DNA of 64,000 nt from Burkholderia cenocepacia. GTDB taxonomy: Bacteria > Pseudomonadota > Gammaproteobacteria > Burkholderiales > Burkholderiaceae. Both the position numbers and the translations under genes were made by a program. Below are positions 1 to 9,074 of this stretch, one piece after another. The notes below the pieces were generated by a model that did no database searches, had not been told where the DNA came from, and worked only from the letters and a program-made list of their open reading frames with translations. Position 1 is the stretch's first letter; every line of letters begins with the position of its first letter. The stretch is taken from the NCBI RefSeq assembly GCF_900446215.1, contig NZ_UAQZ01000016.1:124001-188000 (forward strand). The letters run 5' to 3'.

Positions 1-318
1 ACGCGACAGCAGCAGTACCGGATAATTCGGCGCGGCTGCCAGCAGAAGCGCCGCGGCACTGAACATTGTCAGGCCGAGCAGTACCTGGCGACGGCGCCGC
101 AGGTGGCCAAAGCCGACCTGCAGCAGCGGCGCGGCAAACGCGAACGTCACTCCAAACACGGTAACGAGGTAAACACTCTGCGAATCCGCGAGTCCCCACT
201 GACGCGAGATCGCATCGAGGCTGCCGACGACGGAGAGCGCCCCCGTTGCCTGTACGAAGTATGCGAGGCTCAGAATGCGAAGCGCGCTTGTTGTGCGCGG
301 TGAAAAGGGCTTAGCCAT
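1..318 (-). CDS. MFS transporter, N-terminal part (runs off left edge)
   Basis: Minus-strand reading from the ATG at 316-318 gives about 106 residues starting MAKPFSPRTTSALRILSLAY, with three hydrophobic segments. After the second segment comes a short basic loop (GHLRRRRQV, about residues 69-77), as in the loop between helices 2 and 3 of major facilitator superfamily drug-efflux transporters. It would sit in the inner membrane and export a small molecule by proton antiport. It is the third minus-strand gene after tetR and the hydrolase, so it is probably co-regulated with them. The C-terminal part is outside the window; the substrate cannot be told. Confidence 0.8.
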   Translation of the reverse strand, partial: MAKPFSPRTTSALRILSLAYFVQATGALSVVGSLDAISRQWGLADSQSVYLVTVFGVTFAFAAPLLQVGFGHLRRRRQVLLGLTMFSAAALLLAAAPNYPVLLLSR

Positions 319-492
319 GTGTGGTCCTTTCGAGTCTTGGGAAGCGCGCGCCCCGGCAAGCCCGCGGGACGCACGCGGTTCAACCGGTCAACCACCGAGT
401 GCATGCAGAACCAGCTCGGTCGCGACGTGCCATGCGCCCGCAGCGCAGATCAGCAGGCCGAGCGCTCGACGTAGTGGGCGCGACATAGGGCG

Positions 493-1353
493 TCAGCCAG
501 CCGTCAGGAGCGTGTAATTGGCTGCCTTCGTGACGTCGGCCTGCGGATTCGAGATCGCGTTTTCCATCACCCCGACGATCTTTCCGCCACTCACGAGCGC
601 CGGCGCATCGTGACTCGGCAGCAGAAACCGGCTCGTTGCGAGCGCGCGCTTGATCGCACGTTTTTCGTCGAGCGTTGACATCGCACGATTAGCGGTAATC
701 GTGGGCTCGTGCGCCGCCTGATCGAGGATCGGATAGATCAGTTGGTCCTTCAGGTTGTATGCAATGTCGCCGCTGATGTTAGCGATGCCTTCGTCGGTTT
801 CGACGAGCACCGACAGAGAACCCGGCGTATGGGCACCGGAAAGGCGGATAGCGACGCCCGGAATGACCTCCTCCTCGAACGTACCGTCGACGTCGAACAG
901 ACGGATCGCGCCGCGCGTGTGCAGGCGGTCGATCAGATGCTTGGTATCGGCGGCGGTGTACATCAGCGGGCCCATGATCCCTGACGCGGCGAATTCGAGT
1001 TCGCGACGTGAGATCCCTACGGTGGTCGTCATCGGGAACCGGTCGGTCATGCCGACGTGATCGATGTGGGCGTGCGTATGCACGATGTGACGGATGTCGC
1101 TCATCTTCAGCCCGTGCTGGGCAAGGTGATGTTCGATCGTCATCTCAGGCGTCACCTCGTACGGCAGGCCGAACGCCGCGTACTGCTCGACATTGCGCGA
1201 GCCCGTATCGACGAGGACCGGGTGAGTGCCGCCGGTGATCAGGAAGCCCAGCACGGGGATCGTTACCTGCTTGCCGGGTTCGCGAAACAGCACGAGGCCG
1301 CTCGAATCGAGCGACATGTTGCCGAAGTTGATGGGATGGATCTTCAAGGCCAT
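493..1353 (-). CDS. MBL-fold metallohydrolase, AHL-lactonase-like
   Basis: 286 residues, complete. The metal-binding motif HTHAHIDHVG is at residues 92-101 (H94, H96, D98, H99), followed by the later His/Asp ligands in SGAHTPGS, ISGDIAY and LPSHDA. This spacing is that of the metallo-beta-lactamase fold, in the branch that includes N-acyl-homoserine lactonases (AttM/AiiA type). A lactone or ester substrate is therefore likely, but quorum quenching is inference only. No signal peptide is seen, so it is probably cytosolic. It lies between an upstream tetR gene and a downstream MFS gene on the same strand, and two AACC-N4-GGTT sites lie just upstream of its start. Confidence 0.85.
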   Translation of the reverse strand: MALKIHPINFGNMSLDSSGLVLFREPGKQVTIPVLGFLITGGTHPVLVDTGSRNVEQYAAFGLPYEVTPEMTIEHHLAQHGLKMSDIRHIVHTHAHIDHVGMTDRFPMTTTVGISRRELEFAASGIMGPLMYTAADTKHLIDRLHTRGAIRLFDVDGTFEEEVIPGVAIRLSGAHTPGSLSVLVETDEGIANISGDIAYNLKDQLIYPILDQAAHEPTITANRAMSTLDEKRAIKRALATSRFLLPSHDAPALVSGGKIVGVMENAISNPQADVTKAANYTLLTAG

Positions 1354-1383
1354 GGCTGCTCTCCGTTTGGATCGGCACTTTAT

Positions 1384-1447
1384 TGAACCGATTGGTTCAG
1401 TATGGAGAAGCCGAGGTCACGACGCCAATTAAAAAAACCAATCGGTT
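1384..1447 (-). promoter_or_regulatory. Two TetR-type operator sites upstream of the hydrolase
   Basis: Two inverted repeats of the form AACC-N4-GGTT lie at 1386-1397 (within the longer palindrome TGAACCGATTGGTTCA, 1384-1399) and at 1436-1447 (AACCAATCGGTT). They lie between the tetR gene and the hydrolase start. A third copy lies upstream of tetR. The shared sequence suggests binding by the neighbouring TetR protein; this is inferred from position and symmetry. Confidence 0.6.
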
Positions 1448-1489
1448 CGGAAAGTCCGCCCTATCGACTAGCAACCGAGCGATGGTGCT

Positions 1490-2038
1490 TCAGAGAACGC
1501 GCAGCGCTTGCATAAAAGAGCCGACCGCGTCGCTTTCCGCCAGTTCGGGCAGATTACGTTCGATGCAATAACCGGCAAAGAACACCGTGACGATCGTGGC
1601 GATGGTGGCGGCAGGGAGCCGGTGAGGTTCCGCCTCGATGTTTTCGATGATCTGCGGCATCAGTCGGTGGTGGTACGCGCCGACGATCTCGCGTACACGC
1701 TCAGACAGCGACGGGAATTCGCGGATCGAATTGACTGAGAAACAGCCCACGCAGCCGTTGTCTTGCGGATCGCCGAGCCGAAGAAAGCGCTCGATGTTGC
1801 CGTAGCCCTTTGGCTCTGCGGTGAGGATCTGCTGCGCACCCCGATGCTCGTAGTAATAGAGGAGGCTATGCAGGAACAGGTCTTCCTTGTCCTCGAACTC
1901 CGAATAGAGCCCGGACTTGTTGACCCCGGTTGCTTGTTCCAGCTGCTGGAGCGATGTCCCGGCGAAGCCGTATTTCCAAAAGACGGGCAGCGTCTTTTCC
2001 AACACGCCGTCTCGGCTGAATTTTTTGGGTCTGCCCAT
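1490..2038 (-). CDS. TetR/AcrR family transcriptional regulator
   Basis: 182 residues from the ATG at 2036-2038 (MGRPKKFSRD). This start is preferred over upstream in-frame starts because it begins like the family and leaves the operator at 2074-2085 upstream. The N-terminal helix-turn-helix contains ATGVNKSGLYSEFEDKEDLF, the usual tetR pattern; the C-terminal half is a divergent helical ligand-binding domain. It is the first gene of the minus-strand set tetR - hydrolase - MFS and probably represses itself and the two downstream genes until a ligand binds. The ligand is unknown. Confidence 0.9.
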   Translation of the reverse strand: MGRPKKFSRDGVLEKTLPVFWKYGFAGTSLQQLEQATGVNKSGLYSEFEDKEDLFLHSLLYYYEHRGAQQILTAEPKGYGNIERFLRLGDPQDNGCVGCFSVNSIREFPSLSERVREIVGAYHHRLMPQIIENIEAEPHRLPAATIATIVTVFFAGYCIERNLPELAESDAVGSFMQALRVL

Positions 2039-2073
2039 TTCGGAACACCGCGCGATGAGATGCGGACATTTTA

Positions 2074-2085
2074 AACCGAACGGTT
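2074..2085 (-). promoter_or_regulatory. TetR-type operator upstream of tetR
   Basis: AACCGAACGGTT is a third AACC-N4-GGTT inverted repeat, 36 bases upstream of the tetR start codon. This placement fits autorepression. No promoter hexamers could be assigned with confidence. Confidence 0.55.
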
Positions 2086-2475
2086 CAGTTCGTGTCGGCA
2101 TTTGCGTTCAGTATGTGCTTGGCTGTGTTCGACCGATTAGGATCCCGTCATCGTTGCTATGCCGAAGCAGGGTGTCCTGCGAGGCCGCTACTGGGAAATG
2201 GTGACGGCCGTCGCCTGTCTCGTGCAGGGAGAACATGCAGTCGCGCAGTTGGGAGGAACGCCGCGACGCTCGGAGTCACCCGGAAGGTGTTGCCACGGGC
2301 GACATGGAGAGCTGTTCTGTCCACCTTCCGTCCGGATGTGCTCGGGCGAGGGCGAGAACGCGGCTTCGGCCTGGACGCCCGCAGCGTGCGGTGCCGGTGT
2401 TCGAGCGTGACGCGCTGATGCACATGGATTCGCTCGTGAAGATGCGCTGCAGTGAGCGGCAACCGGAGGTGACGC
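2086..2475. other. Intergenic stretch, nothing assignable
   Basis: About 390 bases between the tetR operator and the next plus-strand gene. Several frames are open through high GC, but none shows protein-like composition or a recognisable start. Confidence 0.4.
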
Positions 2476-3207
2476 ATGAACGAAATGCGTGCGTCGCGTC
2501 GCTGGCGGTCGATCGAAACCTGGCCGGAACTGCTGCACGCCCTCTATCACGGATTGCTGGGCTGCCTGCTCATCCTGATCGCATTCCGCTGCGAGACCGC
2601 CGGCTCCGCATGGCGCAAGGCGGCGGAACGCGGCGATCCAACCGCGCGCGCCGCGCGCGCATGGGTCCGCGCGGCCGTCGGGCATCACGATGCGCTGTCC
2701 GCGCTCGAGCACGCGGCCACCGGCGCCGGCTGCGCGCTGATCGGCTTCGGGATCCTGCAGGTCGGCTATGCGGTGCTCGTGCCGGGGCGCGACCGGTCCG
2801 CCGAGCCGTTCGCCGAACCGTTCATCGCGTGGCAATGGGCGATCCTCGCGCTCGCCGCAGCCGCCCTGAGCTACGGCGTGGGGTCCGTGATGTATCCGGG
2901 CACGCGTGTGCTGATGGGAGGGATCACTGCAGCGTACGTGCTCGTGCCGCTGATCTACCGTCAGCAGGTCGCCCGCGCGGCGCTCGCGGCACCGCAGTGG
3001 TGTACTGCCGTCGCGGGGTCGGGATTCTGGGTGTTTCTCGACGTCATTTGGAAGCTCTATCACGCGCCTCGCGTGCACGAGGCGCCGGCGATGGTGGCCG
3101 TGCATCTTGGTCTCGGCTTCGCCGGCCTGGCGATTGCCAGCTGGGGGCTCGGCTGGATCGCGCGGCGCACTGCGTGGCTGCACCCGGCGCCGACCGGAGG
3201 CCAGTGA
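2476..3207 (+). CDS. Unknown integral membrane protein
   Basis: 243 residues starting MNEMRASRRWRSIETW. The sequence has several Leu/Ala-rich hydrophobic segments (about residues 24-38, 88-103, 120-135, 150-163, 178-190 and 212-230), suggesting five or six membrane helices in the inner membrane. A GGAGGTG ribosome site ends 6 bases before the ATG. Longer open frames overlap it on other frames, but only this frame gives alternating hydrophobic and charged stretches. No domain recognised. Confidence 0.65.
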   Translation: MNEMRASRRWRSIETWPELLHALYHGLLGCLLILIAFRCETAGSAWRKAAERGDPTARAARAWVRAAVGHHDALSALEHAATGAGCALIGFGILQVGYAVLVPGRDRSAEPFAEPFIAWQWAILALAAAALSYGVGSVMYPGTRVLMGGITAAYVLVPLIYRQQVARAALAAPQWCTAVAGSGFWVFLDVIWKLYHAPRVHEAPAMVAVHLGLGFAGLAIASWGLGWIARRTAWLHPAPTGGQ

Positions 3208-3338
3208 CGTGCGTGTTTCACCCGCTTGTTCGGCTTGGGAGTGGATGCTGGAAGTTATCGACCGCGTGCAGGCCCGCAGGTAAGCGTTCGGTTTGGGCCG
3301 TATTGACAGCGGGAAGCTATCGCATACGTTTCCGGACG

Positions 3339-3737
3339 CTACTCAAGGCTCTTTTGCCACGTATCGAAGTATTCTCGTTGTGCGGCAACTGAAGCCGGTC
3401 GAACGTCCGGGCCTGTATCAAAGATACGAACCAGGTCCTGTCTCTTTGCCTGCTGTCCTAGCGTTAGTCTATAGGCCTTGAGCCCGCTGCCCATTTGCCT
3501 AGCCATGGGCGAAGGAAACACATTGAGGCTCGCGCCATAACAGCCAAGGAGGAGTCCATGTGCTTCCAACCTCTGACGAACTGCGGATAAGGCTTCGAAG
3601 AAGTCCGGTCCGTCCCCCGACAGACTTAACGCCTTGTACTCGAGTTTCACCTGGCAATTTTCATCATCCTCTTCGTAGAAGAGGACTGCCTTGCCATTCT
3701 CCATGTCACCGCGGATATCCAACTCGATCCGTTCCAT
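3339..3737 (-). CDS. Hypothetical acidic protein, possibly immunity-like
   Basis: 132 residues starting MERIELDIRGDMENGKAVLF. It is acidic at the N-terminus with beta-rich segments and no signal peptide. The size and composition are like small immunity-type proteins found near polymorphic toxins, but no motif proves this and no toxin is adjacent. It lies next to an IS66 remnant, in keeping with transferred DNA. Confidence 0.6.
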   Translation of the reverse strand: MERIELDIRGDMENGKAVLFYEEDDENCQVKLEYKALSLSGDGPDFFEALSAVRQRLEAHGLLLGCYGASLNVFPSPMARQMGSGLKAYRLTLGQQAKRQDLVRIFDTGPDVRPASVAAQREYFDTWQKSLE

Positions 3738-3771
3738 TACTGCCTCACGTTGATCGGTTAATGTCCGATCA

Positions 3772-4477
3772 TTATCGTACCGGTGTGACTCTTGCGGTCA
3801 ACGGAAGGTGAGCCGCAACGTTCCATGGCAGGAATTCGTCGATGCGATTGACAGGGTGATCCGCAATACGTTCGATGGCGTAGTGCAGATAGGCCTCGGG
3901 ATCGAGGCCGTTCAGGCGTGCTGTGCCGATCAGGCTATACATCGCAGCGGCACGTTCTCCGCCCGAGTCCGCGCCAACGAACAAGTAATTGCGACGGCCC
4001 AACGCGACACCTCGCAGCGCTCGCTCCGCGATCAGGTTGTCGATTTCCGCACGCCCATCGCTACAGTAGAAGACGAGCGCCGGCAGCGGTTCAGCGCGTA
4101 CTGAATCGCCTTGGTCGTGTCCGACTTCGCGGAGAGCGTGGTAAGTGTCGCATCGAACCACCGCTTCATGTCGTCGAGCAGCGGTATCGCTCGCGCTTGG
4201 CGCATGCTGTGCCGTTCGTCGGGTGGCTTGCCGCGGATCTGCTCTTCGATCTCGTAGAGTGCGCCGATCCGACGCAGCGCCTCCTCCGTCACGGCGTTGG
4301 GACGCACGGCATGCAGATCATGGATCTTCCTGCGCGCGTGCGCCATACACGCGGCTTCCTGGATGGTGCCGCCGCGATACAGCTCGGCGTAGCCGGCGAA
4401 CGCGTCGGCCTGCAGCACACCGGCGAAGTGAGCAAGATGCCGCTGCGGATGCTCGCCGCGGCGATCAGGTGTGTAGG
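3772..4477 (-). pseudogene. tnpC: IS66-family transposase (TnpC) remnant, frameshifted and truncated
   Basis: Two minus-strand frames together give the C-terminal half of an IS66 TnpC transposase. The first reads PDRRGEHPQRHLAHFAGVLQ and on through ACMAHARRKIHDLHAV; the second reads VFYCSDGRAEIDNLIAERAL and GRRNYLFVGADSGGERAA. The reading frame changes near 4083, consistent with a one-base loss. The 5' end stops exactly at 4477, where the tniABQ transposon begins. The missing N-terminal half is not found on the other side of that transposon. Confidence 0.88.
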
Positions 4478-4668
4478 TGTTGAAGCCCTTAAAAACTGCT
4501 AATCGTGTCCATAGATTACGCTAATGTAAGACACGGCCACGGCCCCGCGAGATAAGGCATTGCTGCCGTCTCGCGCGTCTTTTCATGCGTTGCGTTTTGG
4601 CAACGCGCGCACGATCGGATGTCCGTTTATTTTGCTAACGCGTTATACGTGTCCTTTAATTCCGCTAA
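4478..4668 (+). repeat. Left transposon end: four repeated transposase-binding-like sites
   Basis: Four direct copies of a pattern close to GTGTCC-N9-GCTAA occur at 4485-4502, 4505-4524, 4620-4638 and 4649-4668. The terminal eight bases are TGTTGAAG. The gap between the second and third copies holds no gene. Confidence 0.8.
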
Positions 4669-5374
4669 CGCGTCTGACGAGGCTCGATTAGGAGCGGCAA
4701 TGACGGTTTCCGAGGAAGCAGTTAGCAGAGCGGAAAAAGTAGCAGATGTTCTCCGGCCATTGGGGCGAGGACCGCTTTCGAAGAAGCGCGCGGTTTCGGC
4801 TGCCAATCTGCTGGGCGTCCACTGGACTACTGTTTATCGTCTGCGGCGGAAATTTCTGGCAAACCCGGTAGCGAGCGCGGTCATTCCGAAACGACGAGGC
4901 CCATCTGAGAGCAGCCATCGATTGGGAGGGGCCGTTGATGCAGTGATTGACGAAGTAGTGCACGTCTGGCTGCCCACTCAACGACATTTGGCGCATCCTG
5001 CAACCGATCTCGTGCTGGAGGTTCGACGCAGATGTGAGCTTGCCGGACTGCAACCACCAGGCCGAACCACCATAGGCCGGCGGTGGGCTCAGCATCGCGA
5101 GGCGGACGCCCTGCAGCGCGCGGCCCTTCCCAGCGCGCTGGCAGCGCCAGGTTCACTTGTCGCAAAGTATCCTCTGGAAATCGTTCAGGTCGACCATACC
5201 CAGGCGGACGTGGTTTTGGTTAGCGAATATGACAGACAGGTGATTGGCCGCCCGTGGCTGACTATCGCTCTGGACGTTGCAACCAGGTGCGTGTTGAGTT
5301 TTTACGTTGGCATGGAGCGTCCGGGAGCGGCTACCGTTGGTTTGCTGCTGACCAGGGCGGCACTGCCAAAAATC

Positions 5375-6728
5375 TATGGTCAGCCCGATTTTTGCAAGCG
5401 AGGTGGTGTTGACCTAAAGTGGACTTGCTCGAATCTATCCGGGGTCGCGGATGGGAAAGATCCCGCCCCATGATGGGAGCCGCGCCGGGCAAACCTCAAA
5501 AACCCCTCAGCATTGAGATGCTGTTTTTTGTGTCAGGTTACTTGCCCGGCCGTTGAGTCGTTTATGCCTTCACGTATCTCGCGTCGCAAAACCTGGTGTG
5601 ACTACTGCAACTGAAGCAGTAAGCGACAGGAAGCGTCAGACTGCAGGAACAGCCTCGATGCTTCGGTAGTGTGTCCCTTTGGCGAGGATGGCCGACGCGA
5701 TCCTCGCCAATTTATTGGCCAAGGCACAGGCCACTACGTTCGAATGTCGTCGCGCCAACAGGCTGCGAATCCAGACGCCCAATGCATCCGTGCGGTGCTC
5801 GATGCGCTGCATGATGGTCCGCGCACATTGCACCAGCAGCCGCCGCAATTCCTTGTCCCCGCGCTTGCTGATGCCGAGTAGCGTTGGTTTGCCGCCGGTG
5901 CTGTACTGCCGCGGCACCAGCCCGACCGACGCCGCAAACTGCCTTGCCGAACCATATTGACGCGCATCGCCCAACTCCGACATCAACACGCTGGCAGTCA
6001 TGGGGCCAATGCCCGGAATCTCGAGCAGCCGTTCGCTGCGTTCGTCCTCGTGTAACTGGGAAAGCAACTCATGTTCGAGCTGATGGATCTGCTCGTCCAG
6101 ATACTTGAAGTGCGCGTGCAGACGTTCGAGCACGCTCACCAGTCTCGGCGGCAACGATTCTGCCTCCAGCACGGCGGGCAGCCGTCGGATCACCGCCATA
6201 CCGCGCGGCAAGCTGATGCCGAACTCCAACAGAAACGCATGAATCTGATTGATCGTGCAGGTGCGCTGACGCACAAGGCCCTCGCGCACGCGGTGCAAGG
6301 CTGAAACGATCTGCTGAGCTTCGTTGTGCGGACTCGCGAAACGCATGCTCGGACGCGAAGCTGCTTCGCAGATCGCCTGGGCGTCCGCGAAATCGTTCTT
6401 GTTGCCTTGCCGGAACGGTTTGACGAACTGAGGGGAAATCAGCTTGGCCTCGTGGCCCAGCGTCTGAAGTCGGCGGGCGATCCAGTGAGCACCCGCGCAG
6501 GCCTCCATGACCACCGTACAACTCGGGAAATTGCCCAGCAGCGTAAACATCTGGCTGCGCGTGAGCTTCTTACGGAACACCATCCTGCCTGACGCATCCT
6601 GCCCATGCAGGTGGAAGCAGTGTTTGCCGAGATCGACTCCGATCAGCGATACCGTGTCCATGATGGTCCTCCAGAAGGACAAAATCCTCACTCAGCGTAG
6701 TCCACTGAGTGAGGATCGGGCTGACCAT
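5375..6728 (-). mobile_element. IS110-family element inserted in tniA
   Basis: About 1354 bases bounded by a 14-bp inverted repeat, ATGGTCAGCCCGAT at 5376-5389 and its complement at 6715-6728. One transposase gene is on the minus strand. Removing 5375-6728 restores the tniA reading frame, which supports these limits to within a base or two. The end inverted repeats are typical of the IS1111 subgroup of IS110. Confidence 0.85.
5636..6661 (-). CDS. IS110/IS1111-family transposase
   Basis: 341 residues from the ATG at 6659-6661, which has a GGAGG ribosome site upstream. The N-terminal DEDD domain begins MDTVSLIGVDLGKHCFHLHG and includes VVMEACAGAHWIAR and KNDFADAQAICEA. The C-terminal Transposase_20-type domain includes LLEIPGIGPMTASVL and RQFAASVGLVPRQYSTGGK. 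Length and both domains are complete, so it may be active. Confidence 0.93.
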   Translation of the reverse strand: MDTVSLIGVDLGKHCFHLHGQDASGRMVFRKKLTRSQMFTLLGNFPSCTVVMEACAGAHWIARRLQTLGHEAKLISPQFVKPFRQGNKNDFADAQAICEAASRPSMRFASPHNEAQQIVSALHRVREGLVRQRTCTINQIHAFLLEFGISLPRGMAVIRRLPAVLEAESLPPRLVSVLERLHAHFKYLDEQIHQLEHELLSQLHEDERSERLLEIPGIGPMTASVLMSELGDARQYGSARQFAASVGLVPRQYSTGGKPTLLGISKRGDKELRRLLVQCARTIMQRIEHRTDALGVWIRSLLARRHSNVVACALANKLARIASAILAKGTHYRSIEAVPAV

Positions 6729-7699
6729 CCTATTAACCCCTGGCTCGCGAAGATCGAGGCGGACGCAGAGTGGCCAATGCGTGGGATTCCGAACGTTCTA
6801 CATCTGGACAACGCTGCCGAGTTCAAGAGCAGGGCGCTTCGCAGTGGATGTCGGGAATACGGTATCCACCTGATGTATCGTCCAGTCGGGCGGCCTCATT
6901 TTGGCGGCCATATTGAACGCCTGAACCGCACCCTGATGGAGCGTGTCCGGGGCTTACCGGGGGCGACTGGATCGTCTCCCAAAGGACGGAAGGCGCGAGA
7001 GTCTGAAAAGACGGCCTCGTTGACGCTTCGAGAATTCGAGCAATGGCTCGCGATCGAGATCGCCAGACGCTACCACCACGTTCCGCATCGCGGGCTGCTT
7101 GGAGCGACGCCAGCTGACACGTGGCGGATGCTTGCCCTTAGCCTTGATTCGCGGCAGCTTCCCGCTTCCAGCGACGCTGAGCTCAGGTTCCTGATTCGGT
7201 TTTTGCCCGTAGTGCAGAGGAAAATCCAGGCTGACGGACTGACGCTCTTCCATGTTCGTTATTGGCATCCGATTTTCGTCGCCTGGCGCCAGACGCGGCG
7301 GGCGGTCACCGTTCGGTATCATCCGGAGGACCTCTCGCGGGTTTTTGTGACAGCAGGGAGCGGCAACTATCTCGAAGTCCGTTACGCAGACATGCGGCGG
7401 CCGGCGATCTCTCTTTTTGAACACCGGGCAGCGTTGCATTCCATTAGGTTGGAAGGACAACAAACTGTTTCTGAGTCGCTGATCTTCAGGACAATAGAAG
7501 AGCAACGGCATGTAATTTCCAGAGCCAAACAGACAACGGCCCGTGCACGTCGACGGTCACGCAAAAAGATCGTCCCATTGGAAGAGTTGCGCGACAGGAT
7601 TGTCCCGTACAGACATGACGTGAAGGAGCAGGAGGCTGAGGCGGTCGACTACGCGACGTCAGTTCAGGCCTTCGATGTGGAGCAATGGTGAGGTGAAAC

Positions 7700-8569
7700 A
7701 TGAAGGGTGGGGCACTTGCGCATCTGCTACCGGCTGCCAGACAGCAAGCCGAGTTAGGGAACGACGAACGAATCCTCGGACTTCTTCGAGACCGCTGGAT
7801 CGACTATCCCCGCGCGACGCAAGCCCTGCAGCAACTTGAGCGCCTCTTTGAGACGCCCCGCCGCGAACGTATGCCGTGCCTGCTGTTGCACGGTGATTCA
7901 AATATTGGCAAGACGAAAATAACGGCCAAATTTCGCCGCGCACATCCAAGCGAGTTTGACGAGAAAAGCGGGGTCGAACGTTGTCCGGTCGTCGCGATGC
8001 AGATGCCACCGACCCCTGATCAGCATCGATTCTATTCAGGCTTACTGGTCGAGCTAGGTGTTCCGCACAATGCCGCTTCCGGCTTGGCAGCCCTTGAACG
8101 TTTAGCACGCGAGATTCTCAGGCGGATGTCACCGCGCATGCTGGTCGTTGATGAGGTGCATCACCTACTTGCGGGCTCTTATCGCGAGCAGCGCGCGTCG
8201 CTGAACCTGCTGAAATTTCTGGCTAACGACCTTCAGATCAGCATGGTTCTGCTCGGCACCCGCGACGCGGTGCTGGCGCTTCAAACCGATACCCAGATGA
8301 TTAGTCGGTATGTGCCGTTCGAAATACCACGGTGGCGGGAGAGCGATGGTCTACGGCGGCTTCTCGCGGCCTTCGAACGCGTGCTGCCACTGCGCAAGCC
8401 ATCGGATCTCGCACGACGCGAGATCGTTCAGTTTGTTCTGAGCGCGAGCGGCGGACTTACCGGTGAGATATCCACGTTGCTGAACAATGCCGCCGAACTA
8501 TCAATTCGCAGCGGCGACGAATTTATCGGCATTACGCATCTCGAGCATGTCTGCCGAGTCGAGCAGTAA
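7700..8569 (+). CDS. tniB: TniB-like AAA+ transposition ATPase
   Basis: 289 residues. Walker A is HGDSNIGKTK (about 64-73, K71 T72), the variant typical of TniB rather than the Tn7 TnsC form. Walker B is RMLVVDEVHH (D151 E152), followed by a sensor-like segment SMVLLGTRDAVLAL. It would regulate target choice and activate the TniA transposase. It starts eight bases after tniA ends and overlaps tniQ by 23 bases, so the three genes form one operon. Confidence 0.9.
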   Translation: MKGGALAHLLPAARQQAELGNDERILGLLRDRWIDYPRATQALQQLERLFETPRRERMPCLLLHGDSNIGKTKITAKFRRAHPSEFDEKSGVERCPVVAMQMPPTPDQHRFYSGLLVELGVPHNAASGLAALERLAREILRRMSPRMLVVDEVHHLLAGSYREQRASLNLLKFLANDLQISMVLLGTRDAVLALQTDTQMISRYVPFEIPRWRESDGLRRLLAAFERVLPLRKPSDLARREIVQFVLSASGGLTGEISTLLNNAAELSIRSGDEFIGITHLEHVCRVEQ

Positions 8570-9074
8570 CGTCGTTCCATGGCCGATTGCCCCCAGGCCC
8601 TTCTACGAGGAGGCCTTTGGTGGCTGGTTAGGCCGTGTCGCGACGCGATATCAGGTGAGCGTTGCGATGCTGTGGCAGATGAGCTCGAGCGAGCCGCTGC
8701 CCTCGCTTGGGACTGCTGGATGGATTCTTTTTCCTCCGATTTCTCAGCCAGCGCTTCAACGATTCTCAACGCTCGCACGCCTTGATGAAGACAGATTGAG
8801 GCACATCCAGACGCCATCGGACTGGCTCTTCAACTGGCGCTGCGTGCCGTACTGCTTCAGATGCCTCGTGCTGAACGACGCGGACGTTTCAGTGCCTCGC
8901 TGGAAACGTGAGTGGCTCGATCCGACAGCCGAATTCTGTAGCGTGCATCACACGGTTTTGGAAACAGTCCCCGCCTCTGTCTTTCGGCTGTCGGGTCACT
9001 TTGCTGCCGCGCTGCGCGCGATCAGCCGTTATCGCGAGAAACGAGTGTTCAAGGACCGCAGATGGCTGTGTTAG
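8547..9074 (+). CDS. tniQ: TniQ-family target-selection protein
   Basis: About 175 residues from the ATG at 8547 (MSAESSSNVVPWPIAPRPFY), chosen because the family motif EAFGGWLGRVATRY follows. A zinc-ribbon-like segment follows: CVPYCFRCLVLN, then EWLDPTAEFCSVHHTVLE, giving C-x2-C and C-x2-H pairs as in TniQ/TnsD proteins. It is short compared with TniQ of Tn5053, so the C-terminal half is reduced. Its stop codon lies inside the first right-end repeat, so the gene runs right up to the transposon end. Confidence 0.85.
   Translation: MSAESSSNVVPWPIAPRPFYEEAFGGWLGRVATRYQVSVAMLWQMSSSEPLPSLGTAGWILFPPISQPALQRFSTLARLDEDRLRHIQTPSDWLFNWRCVPYCFRCLVLNDADVSVPRWKREWLDPTAEFCSVHHTVLETVPASVFRLSGHFAAALRAISRYREKRVFKDRRWLC

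Larger units (their letters stand above)
4700..7691 (+). pseudogene. tniA: TniA/TnsB-like DDE transposase, split by an IS
   Basis: The two pieces 4700-5374 and 6729-7691 join in frame if 5375-6728 is removed. The rebuilt protein is about 545 residues from the ATG at 4700, which has GGAG a few bases upstream; the earlier ATG at 4619 lies in the end repeats. The 5' piece has an N-terminal helix-turn-helix region and the first catalytic Asp in EIVQVDHTQAD (D165). The 3' piece has the second Asp in VLHLDNAAEF and the Glu in FGGHIERLNRTL. The protein would catalyse transposition with TniB and TniQ; in its present form it is inactive. Confidence 0.88.

Noticed and set aside
2235..3392. 385-codon plus-strand frame overlapping the membrane protein gene
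   Set aside because: Arg/Ala-rich and featureless; the frame at 2476-3207 has a ribosome site and membrane helices.
4600..4670. CRISPR-like array from spaced repeats at the transposon end
   Set aside because: Repeats are short, unevenly spaced and mirrored at the other transposon end, so they are transposase sites.
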